Positions 14,762-22,310 of a stretch of 64,000 nucleotides of DNA are shown here, in pieces. The DNA is from VRUE01 sp963732225 (GTDB lineage: Bacteria; Actinomycetota; Thermoleophilia; Solirubrobacterales; 70-9): positions 310,001 through 374,000 of the forward strand of contig CAVSYR010000002.1 in assembly GCA_963732225.1 (NCBI GenBank). Direction: 5' to 3'. Below the pieces are notes generated by a model. It was not told where the DNA came from. It was given only the letters and a program-made list of their open reading frames with translations, and ran no database searches. The position numbers and the translations under genes were made by a program. Within the stretch, counting starts at the first letter, position 1. Each line of letters opens with the position of its first letter.

Positions 14762-15948
14762 CAGTCAGCCGCCTCCTCGACCTCTTCGGCGACCTCGGGC
14801 TCGACGCCCTCCTGGGCATCGCCGTGCGTCGCTGGGTTGGGCCGCGGGCCGTCGTCCTGCGCCGCGTAGGCGGCGCCAGCTTCGGCCAGCTCGCGAGCGG
14901 CGTCGGGCATGCTGCTCTCGCGCTCGCCCCGGTGGGGCTCGGGGCTGCGCTCGTCGACCGCGTACCAACCCTCGTCACCGCCGAGCACGTAGAGGTTCTC
15001 GTAGAGGGTGTCGAGCGCCGGCTCGGGAGAGGCCTCGGCGAACTCGACCGCCGCCAGCACGGTCTGCTCGGCCTTGTCGCGCACCTCCTGCAGCTCGCGC
15101 TCACCGAGCACACCGGCATCGATGCAGCGGCGGGCGAAGCTCTCGATCGGGTCCTTCTGGCGCCACTCCTCGACCTCATCGCGCTCGCGGTAGACCTCGG
15201 GGTCGGCGGCGGAGTGGCCTCGGTAGCGGTAGGTGAAGGCCTCGATCAGGGTTGGGCGGCGCTCCTCGCGGGCCAGCCGCACGCCCTCGGTGACACTCTC
15301 GCGCACCGCCATCACGTCCATGCCGTCGATCCGCACGCCGGGGATGCCGTAACCCTCGGCCTTCTTCGAGAGGTCGGTCTGGGCCGAGTGGCGCTCGACC
15401 GAAGTGCCCATCCCGTAGAGGTTGTTCTCGACCAGGAAGAGGATTGGCAGGCTCCAGAGCGCCGCCAGGTTCATCGTCTCGCCGAAGTTGCCGGCGTTGG
15501 AGGCGCCGTCGCCGAACATGCAGACGGTTACCGCGTCTTCGCCCTTGAAGTCGGCGGAGAGCGCCAGCCCTGCGGCGATCGGCAGGTTGCCGCCGACGAT
15601 CCCGTAGCCGCCCATGAAGCGCCGCTCGGCGTCGAAGATGTGCATTGAGCCGCCGCGGCCGCCGCTGGTGCCGTCGACGCGGCCGAAGAGCTCGGCCATC
15701 ACCCGCTTCGGGTCGGTGCCGCGGGCGATCGCGTGGCCGTGGGTGCGGTAGGTGCCGATCAGGTAGTCCTCCTCGCGCATCACCGAGGTGGTGCCGACGA
15801 TCGTCGCCTCCTCGCCGATCGCCAGGTGCAGGAAGCCGCCGGCTTTGGCCCGCTGGTACTGGCGCCCCGCCTCCTCCTCGAAGCGGCGGATCAGCGCCAT
15901 GCGGGCGAGCAGCTCGTAGGAGGTGGAAGCGTCAGGCAGATCAGCCAC
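14761..15948 (-). CDS. pdhA: 2-oxoacid dehydrogenase E1 component, alpha subunit
   Basis: Protein of 395 aa from GTG 15948. The ThDP motif GDGASNAGNFGETMNLAALW and the substrate-side segments RTHGHAIARGTDPKRVMAELFG and YRYRGHSAADPEVYR are typical of E1 alpha. The body ends at about residue 320; an extra acidic tail of about 70 residues (SSMPDAARELAEAGAAYAAQ..., EGVEPEVAEEVEEAAD) is not found in most homologues and may be a disordered docking tail. First gene of the E1 alpha-E1 beta-E2 operon. Substrate specificity is not decidable by eye. Confidence 0.95.
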   Translation of the reverse strand: MADLPDASTSYELLARMALIRRFEEEAGRQYQRAKAGGFLHLAIGEEATIVGTTSVMREEDYLIGTYRTHGHAIARGTDPKRVMAELFGRVDGTSGGRGGSMHIFDAERRFMGGYGIVGGNLPIAAGLALSADFKGEDAVTVCMFGDGASNAGNFGETMNLAALWSLPILFLVENNLYGMGTSVERHSAQTDLSKKAEGYGIPGVRIDGMDVMAVRESVTEGVRLAREERRPTLIEAFTYRYRGHSAADPEVYRERDEVEEWRQKDPIESFARRCIDAGVLGERELQEVRDKAEQTVLAAVEFAEASPEPALDTLYENLYVLGGDEGWYAVDERSPEPHRGERESSMPDAARELAEAGAAYAAQDDGPRPNPATHGDAQEGVEPEVAEEVEEAAD

Positions 15949-15957
15949 GACCTGACC

Positions 15958-16554
15958 TTAGCTAGCCGCGGCGACCGCCTCCTCGACTCGGTCGTCGCCC
16001 CAGAAGACCTCATCGCCGACGACCAGCGCCGGGACGCCGCTGACGCCTCGCTCAGCAGCGCGATCGGTCGCCTCGCGCAGGGCGTTCTTCACGTGTTCGG
16101 TGCCGACCGCCTTGAGCAGGGCGTTGGGATGCAGCTCGCAGCCGGCAGCGGCGATCAGCACGTTGTCGGGCTCGCTCAGGTCGCGCCCGGCGACGAAGGC
16201 CTGGCGGAAGGCGGCGAGGGCGAAGGAGACGGTGCGCCCGGTCTGCTTGGCGAAGGTCGCCGCCCGCATCGCCATCAGCATGTTGCCCGGCCACGGCTCG
16301 GGCCAGACCAGCGCCGGCAGCCCGTACTCGGCGGCGCGCCGTTCGACCTCGGCCATTCCCGCCTCGCGCTCGGCGCCGTTGCCCCACGAGTCGCGCTCGA
16401 AGCGTTGGAACAGTCCGCCGAGCAGGATCGGTTGCCACTCCGGCTGCTCCAGCCCCGCTTCGGTGAAGAGCGCGCTGACCCGCTCCGCGGTCAGGTACGC
16501 GTAGGGCGAACCGAGGTCGAAGTAGAAGGTCGCGCGGGGGGAGGGATCGGCCAT
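15958..16554 (-). CDS. DsbA-fold protein, 2-hydroxychromene-2-carboxylate isomerase family
   Basis: Protein of 198 aa. FYFDLGSPYAYLTAERV is the characteristic start of the HCCA isomerase/DsbA-like kappa-GST fold, with a serine where thioredoxins carry the redox cysteine. VSGVPALVVGDEVFWGDDRVEEA at the end has the cis-Pro loop (GVPA) and the usual WG-D-R motif. Members isomerise glutathione- or mycothiol-linked aromatics or act in unknown thiol chemistry. It lies 9 bp upstream of E1 alpha on the same strand and may be its operon leader. No partner catabolic genes are nearby. Confidence 0.88.
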   Translation of the reverse strand: MADPSPRATFYFDLGSPYAYLTAERVSALFTEAGLEQPEWQPILLGGLFQRFERDSWGNGAEREAGMAEVERRAAEYGLPALVWPEPWPGNMLMAMRAATFAKQTGRTVSFALAAFRQAFVAGRDLSEPDNVLIAAAGCELHPNALLKAVGTEHVKNALREATDRAAERGVSGVPALVVGDEVFWGDDRVEEAVAAAS

Positions 16555-16601
16555 GGCGAGACCTTATGCCCAGGTGCACCGACCATTGCGTGAGGAGTCT
16601 C

Positions 16602-16871
16602 ATGGTATTTTCAATGCTCATGAAGAAGCGCATGAAAATCAGCAAGGGTGGCCAGGTCTCAATCCCAGCACCGATCCGCAAGCGTTGGGGGACGACGACC
16701 GTGACACTCGAGGACCGCGGAGAAGAGATCGTCCTCAAGCCCGCTCCCGACGACCCGATCGCCGCCGCCGCTGGGGCGTTCGCGGGCGGACCGAAAATCG
16801 ATTGGGAGGCGTTCAAGCGAGAAGAACAAGAGGCCGAAGCGGAAACGGAAGAGCGCAAGTACGGCCTGTGA
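16602..16871 (+). CDS. vapB: AbrB/MazE-type antitoxin (VapB-like)
   Basis: Protein of 89 aa from ATG 16602, chosen for the GAGGAG site five bases upstream; ATG 16614 or 16620 is possible. MKISKGGQVSIPAPIRKRWGTTTVTLEDRGEEIVLKP is a swapped-hairpin AbrB DNA-binding domain. The C-terminal half (FKREEQEAEAETEERKYGL) is the acidic toxin-binding tail. The stop overlaps the toxin start (GTGA). It should neutralise the PIN toxin and repress the pair's own promoter. Confidence 0.9.
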   Translation: MVFSMLMKKRMKISKGGQVSIPAPIRKRWGTTTVTLEDRGEEIVLKPAPDDPIAAAAGAFAGGPKIDWEAFKREEQEAEAETEERKYGL

Positions 16872-17284
16872 CCTTTCTCGATGCCAACGCCCTCATCGCG
16901 TTCATTCGCGGGGAGCCGGCTTTGGAGGCTGTCCTAGCCATCCTGCGCCGTGGTTCGGCCGCGATGATCGCCGCGAACATCGCCGAGGTCTATGACAAGA
17001 CGAGCCGGGGTGCCGATCTTTCTCATACTCGGGTGGCTGATTTGATCGAGCCTCTTTTCGAGGGGCCAATCGTCCCGGTTGCTGTCGATGCGGATCTAGC
17101 GCGCCGAGCCGGTGAGATTCGCAGCCTGCATTACCACCGCAGGCATCGTTCCGTTTCGCTCGCCGACTGCATGCTTCTCGCAGCCCCGGAGCCGGCGGAC
17201 GAAATCGCTACTTCCGACACCGACGTTCTCGCCATCGCCGCCAAGCTCAAAATCAAAACGATCGAGCTCCCGCCGAGCCACTGA
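16868..17284 (+). CDS. vapC: PIN-domain ribonuclease toxin (VapC family)
   Basis: Protein of 138 aa from GTG 16868. The acidic PIN residues are present: Asp in TFLDANALIAFIRG, Glu in NIAEVYDK, Asp in SLADCMLLAA and Asp in ATSDTDVLAIA. VapC toxins cut specific RNAs, often initiator tRNA or rRNA loops; the target here is unknown. It overlaps the antitoxin by 4 nt. The pair sits alone between the E1/DsbA genes and E3, so it looks like a small insertion into a lipoate/dehydrogenase neighbourhood. Confidence 0.92.
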   Translation: MTFLDANALIAFIRGEPALEAVLAILRRGSAAMIAANIAEVYDKTSRGADLSHTRVADLIEPLFEGPIVPVAVDADLARRAGEIRSLHYHRRHRSVSLADCMLLAAPEPADEIATSDTDVLAIAAKLKIKTIELPPSH

Positions 17285-17292
17285 GTTACCGC

Positions 17293-18660
17293 CTAGGCGT
17301 GAATTGCTCCGCCGCCGACCGCTCGTGCCGCTTCTGGAATCGCCTCGGAGATCGTCGGGTGGGGGTGGACGATCTGGGCCAGCTCCTGGTAGCCGCCCTC
17401 CAGCGCCATCGTCGCGATCAGCTCGGCGATCATGTCGCAAGCGCGGTTGCCGACGATGTGGGCACCGAGGATCTCGCCGTACTTGGAGTCGACGACGAGC
17501 TTGACCAGGCCGTCTTTGTCGTCGTAGACGGTGGCCCCGCCGACGCCGCCGAGCTTCTGCTTGCCTACCTTGACGTCGAACCCGGCCTCCTTTGCCGCCG
17601 CCTCGGTGAGGCCGACGCTGGCGACTTGGGGGTGGCAGAAGGTGGCGCCGGCGACGAGGTTCTGGTCGACCGGGTGGGCCGGCTCGCCGGCCGCGTGCTC
17701 GGCCGCGACGACGCCCTCCTCTGAAGCCTTGTGGGCCAGCGCCTTGGCGTTGACCAGATCGCCGATCGCGTAAACCTTCGGGTTCGAAGTGCGGTTGTAC
17801 TCGTCGACTTTGACCTTGCCCTTGTCGGTCAACTCGACCCCGGCGGCCTCGAGGCCCAGGCCCTCGACGTCGGGGGCACGGCCGCCGGCGATGCAGAGGT
17901 AGTCGACCTCGATCTTCTCCTCGCCGTAGCTGAGCTTGACCGAGCCCTCGCCCGCCGCGACGTCGCTGACCGGGGTGCCGGTGGAGATCGTGATGTTCTG
18001 CTTCTTGAAGGCGCGCTCGACCACTCGAGCCATGTCCTTGTCCTCGGCGGGGAGGATCTGGTCGAGCATCTCGATCAGCACCACCTCGGTGCCGAAGCGG
18101 CCGTAGGCGGAGGCGATCTCACAGCCCGAGGCGCCGGCGCCGGCGACGGCGATCTTCTTCGGCTGCTCGGGCAGCGACCAGGCGCCCCAGGTGTCGACGA
18201 CGCGCCCGCCGAACTCGACCCCGGGGATCGGCAGCGCGACCGAGCCGGTGGCGAGCACGACCGCGCCCGCCTCGTAGACCTCGTCGCCGACCTTGACGTT
18301 GCCCTCGGGGGTGAGCGAGCCGGAACCCTCGATCAGCGTGATCTTGTTCTTGTCCCAGAGCATCTTCACCCCGCTGGAGAGCGACTCCGAGACCGAGACG
18401 CGGCGCTTGCCGAGCGCCTCCCAGTCGATCGAGACGTCCTTGGCGACGATGCCAAGCTCCGCGCCCTCACGGGCCTGCTCGTAGATCTCCGCCGTGCGCA
18501 GCACGGTCTTGGCCGGGATGCAGGCGTAATTGAGGCAGCGACCGCCGGCCTTGTCGCGCTCGACGACAGCGGTTTTCTTGCCCAGCTGGGCGGCGCGGAT
18601 CGCGGCTACATAGCCGCCCGGGCCCCCGCCGATGACGATCACGTCGTAAGAATCTGCCAC
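17293..18660 (-). CDS. lpdA: Dihydrolipoamide dehydrogenase (E3)
   Basis: Protein of 455 aa from GTG 18660; a longer reading to 18891 is rejected because the FAD motif begins here. YDVIVIGGGPGGYVAAIRAAQLG binds FAD, GGRCLNYACIPAKT holds the redox disulfide (CLNYAC instead of the common CLNVGC), IAVAGAGASGCEIASAYGRFGTEV binds NAD, and HPHPTISEAIPEA carries the catalytic His-Glu pair. It reoxidises the E2 lipoyl group. It is separated from E1-E2 by the VapBC pair but lies on the same strand. Confidence 0.96.
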   Translation of the reverse strand: MADSYDVIVIGGGPGGYVAAIRAAQLGKKTAVVERDKAGGRCLNYACIPAKTVLRTAEIYEQAREGAELGIVAKDVSIDWEALGKRRVSVSESLSSGVKMLWDKNKITLIEGSGSLTPEGNVKVGDEVYEAGAVVLATGSVALPIPGVEFGGRVVDTWGAWSLPEQPKKIAVAGAGASGCEIASAYGRFGTEVVLIEMLDQILPAEDKDMARVVERAFKKQNITISTGTPVSDVAAGEGSVKLSYGEEKIEVDYLCIAGGRAPDVEGLGLEAAGVELTDKGKVKVDEYNRTSNPKVYAIGDLVNAKALAHKASEEGVVAAEHAAGEPAHPVDQNLVAGATFCHPQVASVGLTEAAAKEAGFDVKVGKQKLGGVGGATVYDDKDGLVKLVVDSKYGEILGAHIVGNRACDMIAELIATMALEGGYQELAQIVHPHPTISEAIPEAARAVGGGAIHA

Positions 18661-18689
18661 TGCTTCCCAGCCTATAGAACAGCCGCTGC

Positions 18690-19187
18690 CTACTCGCGCG
18701 TCGGCATCTGGATCCGCGCCATCGCCTTGACCATGAAGTAGAAGAAGGTGCCGGTGACGGCGAGCAGGCCGAGGGTGGCGAGGACCTGGCCGACCGTCGC
18801 CGCCTGTAGGGCGAGGCCGTAGACGGCGCTGAAGATGAGGAAGACGAGGATCAGCTGGAAGCCGAGCACGGCCCAGTAGCGGGCGCGCCACATGCCCCAG
18901 GCCATCAGTCCCAGCAGCAGCGACGGCGCCAGGACCTGGACGAAGAGCGGTTTCTCGCCGTTCACCTTGGTCCCCGTGAGGTAGCCGATCACGATCGAGA
19001 GCACGATCAGGGCGGAGATGATCGCCCCGATCGTCACTACCAGCGGCCGTTCGCCTTCCTCCAGCGGCTCGAGCGCTTCGCGGGCCTCCTGGTTGCGCTC
19101 CTCGGCGCGGGCGTAGCCGCGCTCCATCCGCTCACGCGGTGTCGCCGAGGCATCGCGTTGCTTGCGCTTGCGCGGGTGATCAGGCAC
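18690..19187 (-). CDS. Small membrane protein of unknown function
   Basis: Protein of 165 aa from GTG 19187, overlapping the thiE stop by 8 nt. After a charged N-terminal stretch (HPRKRKQRDA, ARAEERNQEAREALEPLEEGERP) there are four hydrophobic segments: VTIGAIISALIVLSIVIGYL, VLAPSLLLGLMAWGMW, YWAVLGFQLILVFLIFSAVYG and ATLGLLAVTGTFFYFMV. No motif is recognised. Co-transcription with thiE is likely from the overlap, but there is no evidence for a thiamine-related role. Confidence 0.72.
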   Translation of the reverse strand: MPDHPRKRKQRDASATPRERMERGYARAEERNQEAREALEPLEEGERPLVVTIGAIISALIVLSIVIGYLTGTKVNGEKPLFVQVLAPSLLLGLMAWGMWRARYWAVLGFQLILVFLIFSAVYGLALQAATVGQVLATLGLLAVTGTFFYFMVKAMARIQMPTRE

Positions 19188-19866
19188 CGGGTGCCTCCTC
19201 GCCGAGCGGCGCGAAGGCGGCGCGCAGCGCTTCGGCCGCAGCGGCCGGGTTCTCGGCATCGCGGACCGCCCGCACGACGCAGAGCCGCCGCGCCCCCGCC
19301 TCGATCACGGCGGAGGCGTTCGACGAGTCGATGCCACCGATCGCGAAGAACGGGTGGGGAGCGTTGGTGGCGGCGTGGGAGATCAGCCCCAGTCCCACGG
19401 CGGGTCGCCCCTGCTTGGTCGGCGTCTCCCAGATCGGGCCGACGCTGATGTAGTCGACCGGCGCCTCGGCCGCCCCGGCGATCTGTTCCTCGGAGTGGGT
19501 CGAGAGCCCGATGATCGCGTCCGGCCCGAGCAGCGCCCGCGCCTCGGCCGCCGCCAGGTCGTCCTGGCCGACGTGGACCCCGTCGGCGTCGCAGGCGCGC
19601 GCCAGGTCGGGGTCGTCGTTGACGATGAAGAGGGCGCTGTGGTTGTCGCAAAGGCGGCGGAAGGTCTGCGCGGCGAGCTCGATCTCGCGCCGCGGCAGCG
19701 ACTTCTCGCGCAGCTGCACGATGTCGACACCGCCGCGCAGGGCTGCCGCCAGCAGCGGCTCGGGATCCTCACCGCGCGGGCGCGCCTCGCAGCAGAAGTA
19801 AAGCCGCGCCGTGCGCAGCCGCTCGCGTCGCAGCGGTCCCTCGGCCTCGGGTGGTGCCAGGCTCAC
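19180..19866 (-). CDS. thiE: Thiamine-phosphate synthase
   Basis: Protein of 228 aa from GTG 19866. ThiE joins the thiazole and HMP-pyrophosphate halves to thiamine phosphate. DIVQLREKSLPRREI, LFIVNDDPDLARACDADGVHVGQDDL, GLSTHSEEQI, DYISVGPIWETPTKQG and FFAIGGIDSSNASAVIEAGA are the conserved family blocks. It is divergent from thiO; the TPP riboswitch between them is on the other strand and does not lie in the thiE message. Confidence 0.95.
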   Translation of the reverse strand: MSLAPPEAEGPLRRERLRTARLYFCCEARPRGEDPEPLLAAALRGGVDIVQLREKSLPRREIELAAQTFRRLCDNHSALFIVNDDPDLARACDADGVHVGQDDLAAAEARALLGPDAIIGLSTHSEEQIAGAAEAPVDYISVGPIWETPTKQGRPAVGLGLISHAATNAPHPFFAIGGIDSSNASAVIEAGARRLCVVRAVRDAENPAAAAEALRAAFAPLGEEAPGA

Positions 19867-19913
19867 CGTCCCATTATCGCTTGCTTGGCTCTCAGGCCGG
19901 GTAGCATCGGAGA

Positions 19914-20000
19914 AGTACGGGAGCCCACGAGGCTGAGAGGGTGGCAACGAGGCCACCGACCGTCTGGACCTGATCCGGGTAATGCCGGCGGAGGCAAGGC
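19914..20000 (+). promoter_or_regulatory. TPP riboswitch (THI element)
   Basis: The plus strand contains ACGGGAGCCC, then GGCTGAGAGGGTGGC, a small variable hairpin, and GACCTGATCCGGGTAATGCCG followed by GCGGAGG, the standard order of TPP aptamer elements (CUGAGA and CUGAUC..GGGUAAUGCCGGCG). The GGAGG at its 3' edge is also the ribosome site of thiO, so TPP binding probably blocks translation of the thiO-thiSG message. Confidence 0.95.
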
Positions 20001-21149
20001 TTGAGCGATAGAGGCACCTATGACGTAATCGTTGTCGGCGGCGGAGCGATCGGTCTCTGCTGCGCCTGGCGGCTCGCCCAGGCCGGCGCCGAGACCGTCG
20101 TGCTCGATCGCGCCGAACCACCGGCCGGTGCCACCCGCGTCGCCGCCGGGATGTTGGCCCCGATCGGCGAGCTCGCATTCGGCGAGCCCGAGCTGCTGCG
20201 GATGACGATCGCCGCCGCCGAGATCTACCCGGACTTCGTCGCCAAACTGGAGGCCGCTGGCGAGCTCGGCAGCGGCTACGTCAGCCACGGCGCGCTTCAC
20301 ATCGCGCTTGATCGCGACGAGGCGGCGGAACTGCGCCGCGTCCACGACCTGCAGCGCTCGCTCGGTCTCGGTGCCGAGTGGCTGCCGCCGCGCCGCTGCC
20401 GCGAGCTGGAGCCCGGCCTGACGCCGTCCTTCAACGGCGGCGTCCATGCCCCCGACGAGGCGGCGATCGACCCGCGGCGGATGACGGCGGCGCTGCTCGC
20501 GGCCTTGGCCGCCGCGGGCGTCGAGGTGCGCGGCGGAACCGACGTGGTTGCGTCGATCCTCGACGGCGAGCGGCTGGAAGGTGTGCGAACGGGGACGGGA
20601 GAGGAGCTGCTGGCGAGCCACGTCGTCCTCGCCACCGGCGCCTGGGCGGGGGCGGAGAGCTGGTTGCCGGAGTTCGCTCGACCCCCGGTGCGGCCGGTCA
20701 AAGGCGAGATCCTCGAGCTGCGTTCCGCCGAGGGTGAGGCGCCTTGCGAGCGGATCCTCGCCTCCGAGCGCGTCTACCTGGTGCCGCGCCCCGATGGCCG
20801 CCTGATTGTCGGCGCGACGACCGAGGAGCGCGGCTTCGACGCCACGGTCACCGCTGGGGGTGTGCACGAGCTGCTGCGCGAGGCCTACCGCCTGCTGCCC
20901 GACGTCGCCGAGATGGAGCTGGTCGAAGCGATGGCGGGGCTGCGCCCGGGCACGCCGGACAACCTGCCGCTGATCGGGCCCGGCGCCCTCGACGGACTGA
21001 TCCTCGCCTGCGGGCATTACCGCAACGGCATCCTGCTGGCGCCGCTCACCGGCGAGGCGGTCGCCGACCTGCTGGCAGGAGGAGAGCTGCCCGACTCGCT
21101 TGCGGCGGCCAACCCGGAGCGGCTCACCGGCGTGGGGGTGGGGCGGTGA
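20001..21149 (+). CDS. thiO: Glycine oxidase
   Basis: Protein of 382 aa from TTG 20001, directly after the riboswitch. YDVIVVGGGAIGLCCAWRLAQAGAETVVLDR is the FAD-binding Rossmann start, GATRVAAGMLAPIGE follows as in ThiO, and GLRPGTPDNLPLIGP with CGHYRNGILLAPLTGEAVADLL are the C-terminal DAO-family blocks. ThiO oxidises glycine to the imine used for the thiazole ring. It overlaps thiSG by 4 nt (GTGA). Confidence 0.95.
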   Translation: MSDRGTYDVIVVGGGAIGLCCAWRLAQAGAETVVLDRAEPPAGATRVAAGMLAPIGELAFGEPELLRMTIAAAEIYPDFVAKLEAAGELGSGYVSHGALHIALDRDEAAELRRVHDLQRSLGLGAEWLPPRRCRELEPGLTPSFNGGVHAPDEAAIDPRRMTAALLAALAAAGVEVRGGTDVVASILDGERLEGVRTGTGEELLASHVVLATGAWAGAESWLPEFARPPVRPVKGEILELRSAEGEAPCERILASERVYLVPRPDGRLIVGATTEERGFDATVTAGGVHELLREAYRLLPDVAEMELVEAMAGLRPGTPDNLPLIGPGALDGLILACGHYRNGILLAPLTGEAVADLLAGGELPDSLAAANPERLTGVGVGR

Positions 21150-22117
21150 AGATCGAGCTGAATGGCAAGCCGCATGAGTTGCCGGCTGGCGCGAGCCTCG
21201 CCGACGCGGTGCGCGCATCCGGGGCGGAGGAGGCCCGCGGCGTCGCGGTCGCCCTCGACGCCGAGGTCGCTCCGCGGGGCGAGTGGGAGCACACGCCGCT
21301 GGCGGAGGGCAGCAAGGTCGAGGTGCTGGCGGCGATCCAGGGTGGCGCCGAGGGCTGGGAGCTCGGCGGGCGAGCTTGGAATTCCCGCCTGATCGCCGGC
21401 ACCGGCGGCTTCCGCTCGCTGGAGCAGATGGAGAGTGCGCTGGCAGCCTCCGGCGCGGAGATCGTCACGGTTGCGCTGCGCCGCATCGACCCCGACGCCA
21501 AGGGCTCGGTCCTCGACGTGCTCGACAAGCTCGGCCTCATCGCCCTGCCCAACACGGCCGGTTGTTACACCGCCCGCGACGCCGTCCGCACCGCGCGGCT
21601 TGCCCGCGAGGCCTTCGAGACCGACTGGATCAAGCTCGAGGTGATCGGCGATGACCGCACTCTCTTCCCCGATGCGGTCGAGCTGCTCGACGCGGCCGAG
21701 ACCCTGGTCGGCGAGGGCTTCACCGTCCTCCCCTACACCAACGACGACCCGATCCTCGCCCGGCGACTCGAGGAGGCGGGCTGCGACGCGGTGATGCCGC
21801 TCGGCTCGCCGATCGGCTCCGGCGCCGGCATCCGCAACCCGTACAACATCGCGATCATCGTCGAGGGCGCCGGCGTCCCAGTGATCCTCGACGCCGGCAT
21901 CGGCACCGCCTCCGACGCCGCCCTGGCGATGGAGCTGGGCTGCTCCGCCGTGATGGCCGCCAGCTCGATCTTCGGCGCCGCCGATCCGGTGGCGATGGCC
22001 ACCTCCCTGCGACTCGGCGTCGAAGCCGGACACGCCGCCCGCGGCGCCGGCCGCATTCCCCGCCGCACCCACGCCGAGGCATCGACCCCCGAGCAGGGTC
22101 TGCCCGAACTTTCCTGA
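21146..22117 (+). CDS. thiSG: ThiS-ThiG fusion: sulfur carrier plus thiazole synthase
   Basis: Protein of 323 aa from GTG 21146. Residues 1-67 are a ThiS ubiquitin-like fold (VKIELNGKPHELPAGASLADAV..., KVEVLAAIQGG) ending in Gly66-Gly67. The chain then continues into ThiG from ELGGRAWNSRLIAGTGGFRS, with the Schiff-base lysine K163 in DWIKLEVIGDD and the phosphate-binding region ASDAALAMELGCSAVMAASS. The diglycine that must carry the thiocarboxylate is internal, so processing or a different sulfur path is needed. Operon thiO-thiSG under TPP riboswitch control; no thiF in the window. Confidence 0.94.
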   Translation: MKIELNGKPHELPAGASLADAVRASGAEEARGVAVALDAEVAPRGEWEHTPLAEGSKVEVLAAIQGGAEGWELGGRAWNSRLIAGTGGFRSLEQMESALAASGAEIVTVALRRIDPDAKGSVLDVLDKLGLIALPNTAGCYTARDAVRTARLAREAFETDWIKLEVIGDDRTLFPDAVELLDAAETLVGEGFTVLPYTNDDPILARRLEEAGCDAVMPLGSPIGSGAGIRNPYNIAIIVEGAGVPVILDAGIGTASDAALAMELGCSAVMAASSIFGAADPVAMATSLRLGVEAGHAARGAGRIPRRTHAEASTPEQGLPELS

Positions 22118-22161
22118 CCGCAAGTCCGAGTCCCCGGCGCCCGACTACCATTGAGCGCCGA

Positions 22162-22235
22162 GCCCCTGTAGCTCAGCTGGTTAGAGCGGCGGCCTTTTAA
22201 GCCGCGCGGCGCCGGTTCGAATCCGGTCGGGGGCA
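22162..22235 (+). tRNA. tRNA-Lys(TTT)
   Basis: A 74-nt cloverleaf: acceptor GCCCCTG/CGGGGGC, D arm with GGTTAG loop, anticodon arm GCGGC-CTTTTAA-GCCGC (anticodon TTT) and T arm GCCGG-TTCGAAT-CCGGT. A73 is encoded and CCA is not. It lies 44 bp after thiSG and 75 bp before the asparagine synthase gene. Confidence 0.95.
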
Positions 22236-22310
22236 TTGTAGGGTTGCTTCAAGGTCCCCATTACCGTCTACAAATGCCGTGGTTTCTCAACGGAGGCAGG
22301 GGGCTTTCAT

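Noticed and set aside
18661..18891. N-terminal extension of dihydrolipoamide dehydrogenase
   Set aside because: The FAD motif begins at GTG 18660; the extension lies over the neighbouring membrane-protein gene in another frame.
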